From Pristionchus mayeri (taxonomy: Eukaryota > Nematoda > Chromadorea > Rhabditida > Neodiplogasteridae), in NCBI GenBank assembly GCA_036245805.1, contig BTRK01000006.1, forward strand, positions 26,134,365 through 26,198,364: a DNA stretch of 64,000 bases, given 5' to 3'. Numbering within the stretch: the first letter of the stretch is position 1; each line of letters opens with the position of its first letter. The notes beneath the pieces were generated by a model. The model worked only from the letters and a program-made list of their open reading frames with translations. It was not told the DNA's origin and did no database searches. Both the position numbers and the translations under genes were made by a program. Positions 1 through 11,487 of the stretch are shown in pieces.

Positions 1-181
1 TTGTTAAAATGTGAATTGTCATTCGATGTTTCTTTTCTTCTATATATGATAAATGTTTTGTTGGAATTAATTCAACAGATGCAGTGAAATTTATGATACG
101 ACCACTGAAACAATTAGCAGCTTGATTGTAAATTGACTTTTACGATGTCGATTATCACGCAAAAATAGTGCAAGAAAAGTT

Positions 182-252
182 TCACCGGAGAGATGTCGAA
201 CCTACGTCCATAGGATTACTGCCCTGACTCTCTACCACTCAACCACCGATGC
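182..252 (-). pseudogene. tRNA-Gly-like sequence (degenerate)
   Basis: On the minus strand the sequence opens GCATCGGTGGTT and continues AGTGGTAGAG, which is the acceptor and D-arm of tRNA-Gly. A B-box (GGTTCGACATC) follows and the 3' end CCGGTGA pairs with most of the 5' acceptor strand. The anticodon arm does not fold into the usual 5-bp stem, so this looks like a decayed tRNA or a tRNA-derived repeat rather than a working gene. Confidence 0.4.
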
Positions 253-499
253 TTGTCAGTGAGGCCTCTTGGAAGGGTTCACATACCCACAACTCGGGCA
301 CAAATATCGATTTTTTACGTGCCCTGAGGGCGTTCAGCAAAATTGAACTTTACAGAAGCTCTTAGAATTCATGTATCTACCCATCCCACTAGGTCGCGTT
401 CCGAAAGTCCAAAGACATCGCTAAGCCTTCCCTTGTAAGTCGGTTTCTTATGTAACTTGGCACATACACTCACCATAATGGTGCGCATGTTTTGAGGTA

Positions 500-700
500 T
501 CAGTAATTCCGAAATGGCAAAATTGGCACTTCTTGGATAATTGGCCCACCCCCCCCCCCTTTCCTCCCCTACCCGCTCATTTCTAGGTCTCATTCCTTGA
601 TTTTCGGTCGCACAGCCCCTTTGTGATGGGGAGGGAATAAGAAATTATAGGAGAGGGGAGGGGGTGGGCCAAATATCCAAAAAGTGCCAAATTCGAAAAT
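500..700. repeat. Small inverted repeat with C/G-tract
   Basis: Left arm (about 511-560: GGCAAAATTGGCACTT, then GGATAATTGGCCCACC and a C-tract) is mirrored at about 655-697 (G-tract, GGTGGGCCAAATATCC, AAGTGCCAA). It looks like a short MITE-like hairpin. The rest of 253-500 shows nothing recognisable. Confidence 0.5.
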
Positions 701-747
701 TGACATTTTTGGACTAAAGGGTCGCGCACTTCTCAGCGCGCCATCTA

Positions 748-1648
748 TTAGGGTGTTTCAAAAGTTCGTTCGTTTTTTGTTCGGGTGAAGATAAAATCCG
801 CCGTAATAATTATACATCCCAAATTCCAACACTGGTGAATAGAGTAACCATTACCCTATCATGTAACCAATGGAATTTGGATTAGCTGCCTTCCCCGATT
901 TTAAAGAAACGTTTATGCAATGGGTAATGCAGTGACACAAAATCGCGTTTTCTTCTATTTTTATTTCTTTGTGAAAGTATTCATCTTCATGAAATCATCT
1001 TAGTTTCTGCGCAGTTTTATCGAGCATTGATTGGATAATTTATGTACTAAATATGGAAGGAATAGTCTTGCTGCTGCATCAGTAAAAAATTAAAAAAATC
1101 TGAATCTTAATTTCCACATTTTCGACGACATTTCATGATCAAACAAATAAATGATATTATTTTTCCTTCCAAGCTCGCCAAATGTTCCACGTACAAAGTA
1201 ATAGGGAGTACCACTAAATATCTCCAATTAGCGCATACTCCAATTTGGGTTTGATTTGATCGATCAAAGAAAGAACCTGTTATTTACCGTTTGAGTGTGA
1301 TCAGCAAGGAATGCTAGAGATCACTAAATAGAAATCAATGACACAAATGGAACACATTGTAAGAATTGTGGGATCTTGCACTTTTAAATTATTTAGATAG
1401 AGGAGTAATATCATCGCGCTCCTGAGTAGGAAAAATATTAGTCGAAAACTTGAAGGTGGGTCACTACAGTACCCCTTCTATAAAACTTTGTTAAAAACAG
1501 GAGAGAGCAGCTGATGGAAATTCCATGGGTTGGGTGATTGGGCAAAGGGTGCTCTATTAAACACCATTGGTACTTGGAATGCATATTTATTACAGCGGAT
1601 TTTCTCTTCACCCGAACAAAAAACGAACGAACTTTTGAAACACCCGAA
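748..1648. mobile_element. Non-autonomous mariner-like element with long TIRs
   Basis: TIRs of about 50 bp start TTAGGGTGTTTCAAAAGTTC on the left and are mirrored on the right, ending GAACTTTTGAAACACCCGAA. Both sides are flanked by TA (746-747 and 1649-1650), the mariner/Tc target duplication. The arms keep looser similarity for about 150 bp. No transposase motif is present, so it would need an enzyme supplied elsewhere. A left-end fragment of the same family is at 40319-40490. Confidence 0.75.
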
Positions 1649-1805
1649 TAGAACACTAAATAAGCTATGCCTGAGCTATGCTGAGCGAGTACTACACGTA
1701 TACACATTTAAATCAAATTCCATTTTTCTTACTTTCCCAAAGGTCTTCACAAATATGTTCACTCACTCAGATAGTCTCTCTTATTTTATGCTTTTTCTAA
1801 TTTAG

Positions 1806-1854
1806 TATATGGAAAATCGAAACGAAAAGTGTAAAATGGCACGAGAAAAAGGAG
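1806..1854 (+). CDS. Possible small first exon, unrecognised
   Basis: A 49-base stretch lies between an acceptor (TTTTTCTAATTTAG) and a donor (GTATGT). It contains ATG at 1809 and is open to the donor (15 codons: M-E-N-R-N-E-K-C-K-M-A-R-E-K-G). No downstream partner exon was found; the next DNA is the TTAA-flanked MITE. Tentative. Confidence 0.2.
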
Positions 1855-1891
1855 GTATGTTTTTAAGGTTTTCCACGAACTTTCGGCTTAA

Positions 1892-2118
1892 AGTTACCCA
1901 ACAAGGACGAAATTGACCCATTATTTTTTGTCCTCCATCGAATAGCCGATGGTTGAATTAGTATAGAATGAATATACAAAAATGTTAAAAATCAATAATA
2001 GGCTCAAGGGAAAGCCGGAAATGATCAGCGTAATCCCGCGCTCTCTCACTTTTGCATACTCTCTCGTACACGCGACGGGATCAGGGTGAGATCAGGGTTT
2101 CGTCCTTGTTGGGTAACT
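1892..2118. mobile_element. PiggyBac-like MITE (TTAA target duplication)
   Basis: A 227-bp element with TIRs AGTTACCCAACAAGGACGAA at the left and the exact mirror at the right. It is flanked on both sides by TTAA (1888-1891, 2119-2122), the piggyBac signature. There is no coding capacity. It lies just 3' of the acidic minus-strand exon at 2268-2468 and may sit in that gene's intron. Confidence 0.7.
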
Positions 2119-2267
2119 TTAATGTCAGGTATAGGATCAGCTAGAAGGGATGCTGGTCGGCTGGGCCCCACTCCTCTGAAGTGGCTCCCAGGTTCCATCC
2201 CCCAGGGTGATGTTAAGGGGCGTGACCTTGTGCGGAACCAGAAAATAGCCAAAGAGTAACTGCGTAC

Positions 2268-2468
2268 ACTCCTCTTCGCAGTTGGTTCTTCTACCTCCCC
2301 ATCTCTATCCTCCGCATACACTTCCTCTCTCGACACCTGCAATGCCTCCCCCCCTCCTCTGCCACCACCTACAGAGTAACACACCGCCTTTTCCGTCAGC
2401 TCATTCGGACCTCCGCTACTCTCCTCATCGGATCCGTAGTCGACTAGCGCCCCAAGACCACTCGACAT
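2268..2468 (-). CDS. First exon of an unrecognised acidic protein
   Basis: Reading leftward from ATG at 2466-2468, 67 codons are open up to a possible donor AGT|GTACGC at 2267. The protein starts M-S-S-G-L-G-A-L-V-D-Y-G-S-D-E-E-S-S-G-G, an acidic 'DYGSDEE' start seen in several nuclear/splicing-related proteins (general impression, not an assignment). An AG acceptor lies 10 bases upstream of the ATG. Without the intron the frame stays open to about 2046, but across the MITE, so a spliced model is more likely. It lies 288 bp downstream of the gene ending at 2756, on the same strand. Remaining exons were not found. Confidence 0.4.
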
Positions 2469-2755
2469 CCACTCCTTTCTGCTACTGTTCAGCATTCACT
2501 AACATAGCAAAGATGAAAGATATAGAAAGAGAATTCAACTCTTTGAATTACAGATTAATTGCATATTTTTAACTCTTTACCTGTTGAAAAGTTGAATTTT
2601 CAAACAAAAACAATGAACACGGTAAAATATATTGAACTAAATCGAAGTATACCCTACAACATGAAAAGCTCTTCAATAAATAAAGTCACGACAAAATACG
2701 ATTGATACTTGGAGATCGAGGGAAGGGACAAAGTGCTCACGGGATGGTGGATTGG

Positions 2756-4567
2756 TTAAATGGGAGTGTACACCTCATTGAATTCCTTCTTCCACATCGC
2801 ATTACCGACAGTGAGCTGCACTCTCTTCTCGCTCACTCTCAGTACTTTCGCTGTACTCCATTTGCCACTCTTGAGATCCTGTGCCACTACGATGTCATCC
2901 TTCTTAAGTTCCATCGCCTCCTTCGCTCTCAACTGACGGAATCGATTGCCGCCAACTTGCACGATCACTTCTACGTCCTCCGAATCCAATTCTACTTCTT
3001 TCGGCTTATCGTATGCCCATCCTCCTCCTGTTCCTGTTCCTACTGTTTCGTATGATCCTCCTCCTCCTCCAGATCCTCGTCCTCTTCTATCGTGTCTTCT
3101 TTCGTAACTCCTAGATCTGCTTCTTCTTCTCCGTTGATCGACTTCTCTCCTCTCCCTCTCATCTCTCCCCCTCTCCATCTTCACTTCTCTATCCTGGAGT
3201 CCCTTCGCTCTTCCATCTTCTACTTTCCTCTGCAGCATCGCAAGAAAGTCCTTCAGTTCGTCCCTCAGTTGCCTCAACTCCATCTGACTCATCACACTTC
3301 CTCCGAGATTCCCCACTCTTATCAGCACAGGATGATTGGTCAGATTAGAATCCCGAGTGTACGCCAAGTTCTTCAGAGTATCGGCGTTATCGTTAACTAT
3401 GCTCTTGATCTCGATGAATTCTGGCAATTCAGTCATAGATTGTTGCATGGATGGAACTAAAGAGTAAGGATTGGGAGTACCAAGTACATTGGTTGCCATT
3501 GAAGGAAGTCCATATGGTGAAGAGTGGGGGTAGGGGCTGAATGGGTGTTGGGGATTGGGCATTACTCCGTAAGGATTAACGTGCATCTGTGTAGGGAGAG
3601 GTGTTGAGACAGGGACATTGACTCCGTATGCACTCATGGCAGCTCCGAAGTCGTCGCCCAGTCTTCTGGCCTCTCTGGGAGCCAGCTTCTCCCTTAACTC
3701 CATCTCCATCTCTCTCCTCTTCTGTTCGATCTCCTCGTGCAACCTCGCTTCCATCTCTGCCCTGAGTGCAGCCTCCGTCTTCTCTCTCCTCTCCGTCTCT
3801 TCCCTCTCTCTCCTCTCCCTCTCCATAGCTGCTCTTCTTGCCATGTCTTCTGCTTCCATCCTCACTCGTTGCTCCTCGAGTGCCTGCACATGTGCTGCAT
3901 ATCCAGTGGGTACAGTAACGGGCTCCTTCGTCTGTGGAGGCTTCCCATACCCCCCTCCCGTAGGATCCATCATAGCTGCAAACTGCGCCATCGATGCAAC
4001 CATTTCGGGAGAAGGTCCCAAGGGATTAAGTGGGTGGAAGGGGTTGGCGAAGGGAGGTGGATTAGGTTGAGTGGGGACAGAGTGCATCATCATCCCGATA
4101 GGATTCGCAGATCCACTGAGTCCTGGAGTCACGAGGGGGGCGGCTCCCGGTCCTCCAACCATCGGAATGCCTCCCCCTCCATAGGCAAGTGCAGCTGCTC
4201 TCGCTCTCTCTGTCACTTCTCGCAACTTCCTCTCTTCGTCTTCCCTCGCGAGTGCTTCTCTCTGCTCCAGAATCTTCCTCTCGATCTCCAATCTCTCCCT
4301 CTCCTTCTGCTCCCTCAGTGGATCCCTTCCCTTCTCTCTACTCCTAGATCTGCTCCTTCCTCTTCTCTCTCTTCTTGCCATCTCCCTCTCTTCTTGAGCT
4401 TTCCTCAGCTTGGCCAGTCTCTTCTCCTCCACTCCATAGGGACACGTTTCCGTGTGTGTCTTCCTCTTGCATAATCCACAGAATGACGAATCGTAGACAG
4501 GTGCATTCACTCCGTACACCCTCTCCCTCGACTCGGCGATCAATTGGTCGAGTTGTACAAAGTCCAT
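2756..4567 (-). CDS. Arg/Glu-rich coiled-coil protein with CCHC-like knuckle
   Basis: A single 603-codon open frame from ATG at 4565-4567 to the stop at 2756. Near the N terminus is a Cys-His cluster of the form C-x2-C-x4-H-x3-C, one residue shorter than a retroviral-type zinc knuckle. An RS-rich patch (RSRSRSRE) follows, then two long charged stretches rich in E, R, K and M (probable coiled coil), a Pro/Met/Asn-rich linker, another RS/RD-rich patch and a Gly run. The last 80 residues are a compact, less biased segment with the feel of a small beta-barrel, ending in WKKEFNEVYTPI. The frame is also open upstream to a TTGCAG acceptor at 4612-4617, so a 5' exon may exist and the true start could lie there. 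The composition suggests a nuclear RNA-associated protein, but I do not recognise the family. It is GC- and CT-richer than its surroundings. Confidence 0.65.
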   Translation of the reverse strand: MDFVQLDQLIAESRERVYGVNAPVYDSSFCGLCKRKTHTETCPYGVEEKRLAKLRKAQEEREMARRERRGRSRSRSREKGRDPLREQKERERLEIERKILEQREALAREDEERKLREVTERARAAALAYGGGGIPMVGGPGAAPLVTPGLSGSANPIGMMMHSVPTQPNPPPFANPFHPLNPLGPSPEMVASMAQFAAMMDPTGGGYGKPPQTKEPVTVPTGYAAHVQALEEQRVRMEAEDMARRAAMERERREREETERREKTEAALRAEMEARLHEEIEQKRREMEMELREKLAPREARRLGDDFGAAMSAYGVNVPVSTPLPTQMHVNPYGVMPNPQHPFSPYPHSSPYGLPSMATNVLGTPNPYSLVPSMQQSMTELPEFIEIKSIVNDNADTLKNLAYTRDSNLTNHPVLIRVGNLGGSVMSQMELRQLRDELKDFLAMLQRKVEDGRAKGLQDREVKMERGRDERERREVDQRRRRSRSRSYERRHDRRGRGSGGGGGSYETVGTGTGGGWAYDKPKEVELDSEDVEVIVQVGGNRFRQLRAKEAMELKKDDIVVAQDLKSGKWSTAKVLRVSEKRVQLTVGNAMWKKEFNEVYTPI

Positions 4568-5713
4568 AGGAGAGAGGCTTCTTTTCTGCTCCACCTTGTC
4601 CCTCCACGAAGCTGCAATTTACTCTTACCATTTCGTTCCTCATTCTTCAGATATTATATCTGTAGCTTAAAACTACTAGTTTTCGCACAATAAAAATCGT
4701 GTTAATCTCCTGTCAGGTAGCACACATCTCATGAGAGAAAGGAGCTCTACACAGAGTTAACCCAGCGAGTTAATCCTCGGAACGAAAAATTGGCTGGAGT
4801 GTGGCCAACTCAATTCCAGAATTTCCAAAGAGCACTCGCCCTTCAAATGATCGAGCCTGAGCTTGCCTTCGAGCGGGTCGGATGACAAGCGGGGAGGCGA
4901 GCCCTAAAAGGCGAGTGCGCGCTGGAAATCCGGCTTAATGTTAGAAAAATGAGCGGAGTTGGCGGTGCTGACCTGTCCCCCGCGCAGGCGCAACTACTTC
5001 CTTCCAAGGTCTCGGGAATAGCCTGTAGACTCGCGGAATGGTATGTTTTCGCACAGTGTAGTGATCGATGGAAATTGCGTACCTGAGCGGCACCTGCTCA
5101 TTTTTCAAGCATTATAAATCTACGGTAGCGGCGGAAAGTCATGGGGCTCTTTTTCAATCTGCTCTAACTCCCCCCCCCCCCCCCCACAGGAAAGATATCT
5201 TCTAGGAAAGTTCCCATAACTCTGTGGGAAATTTATACAAGTCTGGTTTTTGTATAGACATGTTGAAAATGCGTATGATTAGATATGATTCCCAACTTTT
5301 CAGAATATTTCCCGCCCGCGGTGATCATTACAACTCATTATGCACAAAATTGTTAGGATCACTTCCTGCTTCCTGCCTCTAAATTCAGCCCATTTCTAAA
5401 AACTGCTATTTTAGCTCGATTCTCTCATGAGATATATGTTAAAAAGGGGTGAGAAAATGATGATTGCCCGGTTACGCGATGAGACTCAGAAATATATCGA
5501 AAAGAGCAAACCTTTGGCGATTCGAGAGTCTAAATGATAGATGACATCCAGGGCACGCACGAAATCGGGGAGACGGCGATTCTGGCAATGGAGAACACTT
5601 ATCCCAACGTACCTCTCGCTGCCATTCCAGATTGGGGGAGAAGGGACATACAACACCACACCCAGGGGGACTTACTCTGTCAACACAATTGAGATCGTGT
5701 GGCTGAAACAATT
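4568..5713. other. Spacer without recognisable gene
   Basis: No convincing exon is visible on either strand. It contains a 16-base C-tract at 5170-5185. The segment 5472-5711 is open on the minus strand and has an acceptor (TTTCAG) and a donor (GTAAGT) about 27 bases apart just downstream of the 5714-6130 exon, which could be a microexon of that gene. Confidence 0.4.
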
Positions 5714-6130
5714 CTATTTAAATGTTTTAAGATTGCTCCAAAATTTAGTGAACGGTGCTGCGGTTTTGTTGATGCGTTCCTTGTCGATGTCGAAGCCAGT
5801 CGCCAAGCAAAACTTGTCCATACCACATAAAAACATCGTGATAAACCCTTCCAGTCCAAGGAAAACAAACATTTCAGAACTTTTTAAATCACCGGCAAAT
5901 TTCACTTCTTTGGCAGGCACGTTGATTGAACCCAGGAACACAGCATCAGACCATAAGGGATCCGAAAGACAAATTACGAAACGACTAACCGGTTCAAGAC
6001 TCGGTTTGTTTCCAATGGCTTCGTGTAGATCTCTGGTGATGATTCCCATCTTGAGACACTTGTCCATGAGATCTTTAGCGGCTGCGAAGTACGCCGTCTT
6101 TCTCCTCAACCATCGAATATCCTTTCTCTG
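5714..6130 (-). CDS. Unrecognised coding exon (139 codons)
   Basis: The minus-strand frame opens after a TTGCTAG acceptor at 6131-6132 and runs 138 codons to TAG at 5714. There is no ATG early on, so it is an internal or last exon of a larger gene whose 5' part was not found. The composition is globular: it begins Q-R-K-D-I-R-W-L-R-R-K-T-A-Y-F, then has a middle region with SRFVICLSDPLW and VFLGLEGFITMFL and ends FTKFWSNLKTFK. No catalytic motif is recognised. The opposite strand is also open but has a biased, less protein-like composition. Either a host gene or a relic of a transposon gene. Confidence 0.4.
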   Translation of the reverse strand, partial: QRKDIRWLRRKTAYFAAAKDLMDKCLKMGIITRDLHEAIGNKPSLEPVSRFVICLSDPLWSDAVFLGSINVPAKEVKFAGDLKSSEMFVFLGLEGFITMFLCGMDKFCLATGFDIDKERINKTAAPFTKFWSNLKTFK

Positions 6131-6384
6131 CTAGCAATATCAAAACAAGAAATTATTCAACAAATATGAATACTACAGACTTTTGAAAAAAGCCTCAAAG
6201 AGAAAAAACAATTCAAAACATACTCTGAACCGTATCCAGATCCGTAAAAAACGGATGGAGGAAGGCCCTTGACGGTAATATCACAATGAAGAACGTTAAC
6301 TTTCTCGTGAGGCGCCAGATTGATGCGTTCTCGCTCCAGAAGTGTCGCTTCTCAAGAGAATAAGTTAGTAAAACATGTGACCTC

Positions 6385-8093
6385 ATAAATGTGCAGGGAT
6401 CACGGCGGGGGGGGGGGGGGGGGGGGGTACCCAACATGTTGGGTATCCCCCTTCGACGTATTGGAGGTCACGGTGAAAATCGATAGTAGGCCATGGGAAG
6501 GTCAAGACTAAGTATCATAACCAATCGATAGTACAGTATCGATTGATACCATATATGGCTACCGTAACCCTCAATTATCGCGAACTGACTTTTTTTTGTT
6601 AAAAAGTCAAAGTACCATAACCAATCGATAGTACAGTACCCCCAGATACCGTATATCACTACCGTAACCCCGAATATCGCGAACTGACTTTATTTTTAAG
6701 AAGTTCTGGTACCGTGCCCAATTTTTAAGAAGTTCTGGCACCGTGCTCGATTGTACAGTACCCAACTGATTACCGTAACCCAGTTCCTTGGGTCAGATCC
6801 AGTTCCTTGGGTAAAACATTTTTCTAAAAATACTAAATCGATCATAAAATTATGATAAAGTATCATATCGTATCTCTAATTACTGTAGAATCATTTTATG
6901 ATCGATTTAGGATTTTTAGAAAAATGTTTTACCCAAGGAACTGGGTTACGGTAATCAGTTGGGTACTGTACAATCAAGCACGGTACCAGAACTTCTTAAA
7001 AATAAAGTTAGTTCGCGATAGTCGGGGCTACGGTAGCCATATACGGTGTCAGGGGGTACTGTACTATCGATTGGTTATGGTACTTTGACTTTTTAAAAAT
7101 AAAGTCAGTTCGCGAAAGTTGAGGGTTACGGTAGCCATATACGGTATCAGTCGATACTGTACTATCGATTGGTTATGGTACTTAGTCTTGACCTACCCAT
7201 GACCTTTTATCGATTTTCACCATGACCCACGTTGAAGGGGGGTACCATAGGTGTCCACGCCGGCGGCGTGCGCACCGCCTCACATGTGAGGCGGTGCGCA
7301 AGGCATGAATAGGGGTTCATGGAAAAATCGATTTGTAAGTCAAGAGTAAGTACCGTACCCAATCGATAGTACAGTACCAGTAGATACCGTATATCACTAC
7401 CGTAACCCGCTATTATCGCGAACTGACTTTATTTTCGAAAAATTAAAGTACCGTACCCAATCGACTCTACAGTACCCCCCGATACCGTAACAAACGATTA
7501 TCGCAAACTAACTTTATTTTTAAAAAGCCCTGGCACCGTGCCCAATCGATTGTACAGTACTCAATACATTACAGTAACCCCGTTCCATAGGTCAGATCCA
7601 GTTCCTTGGGTCAAACATTTTTCTAAAAATTTCAAACGTTTTTCTAAAAATCCAAAATCGATCGTTAAATGATTCTACAGTAATAATATATACGGCAGGA
7701 TACTTTGAAAAATTTTCACGATCGATTTAAATTTTTTAGAAAAAATGTTTGACCCAAGGAACTGGATCTGACCCAAGGAACTGGGTTACGGTAGTTACTT
7801 GGGCACTGTAGAATCGACTGGGCACGGTGCCAGGGCTTTTTAAAAATAAAGTTAGTTTGCGATAATCGAGGGTTACGGTAGTGATATACGGTATCTACTG
7901 GTACTGTACTATCGATTGGGTACGGTACTTACTCTTGGCTTACAAATCGATTTTTCCATGAACCCCTTTACATGCCTTGCGCACCCCCCCCCCCCCCCTC
8001 GCCGCCATTTCTGGACACCTATGGGGGGTACGCATCATGTTGGGTACCCCCACCCGATCATGGCGTGCACACCTATGTGTGACCTCTTGTCCA
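6385..8093. repeat. Composite of two foldback elements (TACNGTA family)
   Basis: Two palindromes lie side by side: copy 1 at about 6441-7247 and copy 2 at about 7270-7990. Arms contain the units CCAATCGATAGTACAGTA, GCTACCGTAACCC, TATCGCGAACTGACTTTA and CAGTTCCTTGGGT, mirrored in the other arm. The heptamers TACAGTA and TACCGTA (TACTGTA/TACGGTA on the other arm) recur every 15-60 bp. The pair is enclosed by a further degenerate inverted repeat: GACCTCATAAATGTG, a 22-base G-tract and GTACCCAACATG on the left, with the counterpart at 8025-8093. The junction carries a perfect 30-bp palindrome at 7270-7299. Confidence 0.8.
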
Positions 8094-8473
8094 AAGATAA
8101 ATAACGACGATATTGACTTACGTGAGATTGTCTCCTTGAGAATTTTTTCACGAGCAGGATTCTTCAAGGAAATTTCTGCCACCCATTTGATGAGAAACTT
8201 AACGATTAACGTTAATAAACAGCGAACAAAAAAGTTTGCTAACAGATGGACAAATTTATTAAAACCCGCTATTTTCGAATAGGTTGATTATAAACATCTA
8301 TACCGTATCTAGACTATATGAGGGTGTTTGCATAATTATTTTATTTAGGTTAATTGCTGAAAACGAACGGCATTCTCATTTTGTGCCTAGAGTTGGCTCC
8401 AAACGGCGTAACGTTGAAAAGATTTTCACTTATATCTCCACTTGGGAATCTGCTAAAATTTTAAGAATAATGT
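8094..8473. other. Spacer without recognisable gene
   Basis: AT-rich DNA. A 101-codon frame over 8284-8589 has no recognisable motif and overlaps the next foldback arm, so I do not call it a gene. Confidence 0.4.
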
Positions 8474-8969
8474 TCCCAAGGTTGAATTTCAAACTGATTA
8501 CACCTGTCAATTTCATTTTTCATCAAATATTAAAAATAATTTTAAAAAATCAACTTTTTTCATTGCTCGAAGCGCACTTAGTGAGTTAACCAAAAGAACC
8601 GGATTGTTGAGAGGACTGCATTTTCATCCAATTTGGTGCCGTGCCCTTCAAGATTGGAGGCAAATAGTGGGCCCAAAATGGGGATGAGAGAGCGGAGAGG
8701 GGGTCGTAAACTATCAGGGGGGAGGCAAGGGGGGGGGGGGGTAGATGGGGCGCCGTTCGTCTCAGTTTTCGACCTACTATTAGACTTAAATCTTGAAGGG
8801 CGCGGGACCAAACTGGCAAAAATGTTCTGAATCCTCTCTATGGGCTCGTTCTTTTGGTTAACTGACACAGAGCGCTTCGGGCAATGAAAAAAATTTAAAT
8901 TTTATATGTATTTAATAATGAAAAATTAATTAGACAGGTGTAATGATCGTCAAATTCTACCTTGGGGAT
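8474..8969. repeat. Foldback element with G-tract loop
   Basis: Left arm (TCCCAAGGTTGAATTTCAAA, CACCTGTC, GCTCGAAGCGC, AGTTAACCAAAAGAAC) is mirrored in the right arm ending at 8969 (GTTCTTTTGGTTAACT, GCGCTTCGGGC, GACAGGTGTAATGA). The loop, about 8665-8785, is purine-rich with a 12-base G-tract. No coding capacity. Confidence 0.65.
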
Positions 8970-9779
8970 CGCCAATATCGCCGATAACCGAACAACTAGG
9001 GTGGCTGAAAGGGATCAACGGGTCGCTATTTAGAGGGCCTCGGCAGATCAGAGACAGATGAGACGGTTAACCGTACCCTCTGGCAGTCCTAATCTCTATA
9101 TTCACTGTGGAGAGAGAGACTCTCTCGTCTCTCTCTCCCTCCCCTCACGGATGACCCGTATAAGAGAGTAAACAGGACGGTTAACCGTGATCCATTTCAG
9201 TCATCCTACTAACAACCATATAAAAAAATTTTGGCAGTGGAAAAAGAGTCCGGCCTAAAACCGCGTAGCGCTTCAGTCGGCAAAATTTCAAAAGTAATAA
9301 AAATACGGTAGATTGACCAGTTTCCGGTTCTGCGGCTCTGCGCTTTTTTCAGTGCAGGGGAGGCTCGTTTTCGATTTTTAATTTTAAAAACAGTTTTTTT
9401 TATTATTTTTGAGCGGAGCCACTAAACGCGTTCGAGACGTACGTTGCGCCACGGGTTCCATGGGCGAGAGGTTCATATCAACATATTTTATTGTTGAAGA
9501 CCGTTCCATGTTGGCTTTAAAAATATTGAGACTTCTCTAGTTTAGGGAGTAAGCCCATTCCTCGGGTAGGGGAGAACAGAACAGGCTAGAGCTACGCAGC
9601 TTTCTGTGTATATCGCCGGCCTAAGCGGTAAGCAACGATCGGGTCTCCCCGCCAGTGATGTGCTCGAAAGGGTACGGGCGGGGGTCTTACGAAATTTTGG
9701 GCTGAAAAGGTGTCGGGGTCACGAAAAATTTTAAATTTCAGGTCGCGAGCGACGACCCCGAGCAGATGCGAGCAAGGAA
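8970..9779. other. Spacer without recognisable gene
   Basis: No exon was recognised. It contains a GA/CT hairpin near 9107-9140 and a segment at 9612-9650 (GCCTAAGCGGTAAGCAAC, GGGTCTCCCCG) also found at 38568-38606 inside another inverted repeat. Confidence 0.4.
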
Positions 9780-11487
9780 GAATAAAAAATGCTTCAAAAC
9801 GAATGTGTCCATGGGATCTCAATCAATATATGATGCGAATCGCGAGAGAATCAACCATTTGAGAGGGGTGGGCGGCGGTAGGAAAAAAGTTGCACTACCT
9901 GGCAACAAATTTAGTAACAAGTACTATGAATGATGCTCTTTCAAACTGCGTTCTCAGAATTTTGATATCGGACGTCATCGTCGAGATTCAGAAGGCCAAA
10001 ATTGGTACTATCACTTTTCGACTATCAAATCGCGCTCACTTAATTGATCATCATTCGGTTTAAAATAAAAATATGTTCGTTTTTTTTCCAAAGAAAGCTA
10101 CCATTATGCTTTACAACTTTATCTGGATTTCATCATTCCTGGTCTTCATCTCGGTGCAGGGTGGTCGGGCGGACCAAAAATTATGTAAATTTGGAAATCG
10201 GAAAAAGAGCATGGGTTATCATGCTTAAGTTGTAGTACCTATATATGTCCAACTTTACGCCAAAAATGAAAGAAATCGGCATATAAACAAAAAAAAGCTC
10301 TCACTTTTGTGCGGCGACCCCAAAATGAGTTCTGGATAAGAGTACTTCCGTATCTTCAATTGGCCTCATTTGGGCCCAAATCGTTCAAAAACTTAGAAAA
10401 CAACATTATAAGTTGTTTCCCCCCATATTGTAACACGTTCATTGGACATAAATGGTCACATGGTCGAAAAATTGAAAATCGGTATTTTGACCCCCATCAA
10501 CTCGCTGATTTGTCCACTTGAGCGAAATGGGTTCCAGTAAATGCGTTATTTCTACAGATTAATCCGAGGAAAGGTGCTAAAGCATAGGAAAGGTAGAAAT
10601 AGACATAGAGATCCAACCTTTGGCTAGAAATGTAGAGCACGATGAGCTTAATATTTCATCTGTTGAAAGTTAGTTGATATCTTATCGGTGAAGCGAGCTA
10701 CAGCACCTGAACTTTGGCAAGAAATAGACTAGAATCCCATGAGAGCACGCGCTCTAACCGTCTGCCGCTCTCGCCGGCTGACCTCCCTCTCCCCCCCCCT
10801 CTATTTAGCGCTCTCCCGCGCGCTTCCACCGTCGTTTTCTGCCAATTTTCTGCCAACTCGTCGTGCTCTACATTTCTAGCCAAAGATTGGATCTCTAGGT
10901 CTATTTCTACCTTTCCTATGCTTTAGCACCTTTCCTCAGATTAATCTGTAGAAATAACGCATTTACTGGAGCCCATTTTCTTTGAGCTACATCGAGGGAT
11001 GTATTTACATTATTTGGAACCTATTTCGATCAAGTGGGCAAATCAGCGAGTTGATGGGGGTCAAAATACCGATTTTCAATTTTTCGACCATGTGACCATT
11101 TATGTCCAATGAACGTGTTACAATATGGGGGGAAACAACTTATGATGTTGTTTTCTAAGTTTTTGAACGATTTGGGCCCAAATGAGGCCAATTGAAGAAA
11201 TGGAAGTACTCTTATCCAGAACTCATTTTGGGGTCGCCGCACAAAAGTGAGAGCTTTTTTGTTTGTTTATATTCCGATTTCTCTCATTTTTGGCGAAAAG
11301 TTAGACATATATAGGTACTACAACTTAAGCATGATAGCCCATGCTCTTTTTCCAATTTCCAAATTTACATCACTTTTGGTCCGCCCGACCGTCCTGCACC
11401 GAGATGAAGACCAGGAATGATGAAATCCAGATAAAGCTGTAAAGCATGATGGTAGCATTCTTTGGAAAAAAAGAACGACCTTCTATT

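Noticed and set aside
2702..4643. Plus-strand and alternative-frame open stretches over the 2756-4567 gene
   Set aside because: They are shadows of one CT-biased coding strand and have low-complexity Ser/Leu/Pro composition.
8284..8589. 101-codon frame
   Set aside because: AT-rich composition, overlaps a foldback arm, no motif.
10309..11242. Pair of near-identical 70-codon frames on opposite strands
   Set aside because: Mirror arms of the family C foldback.
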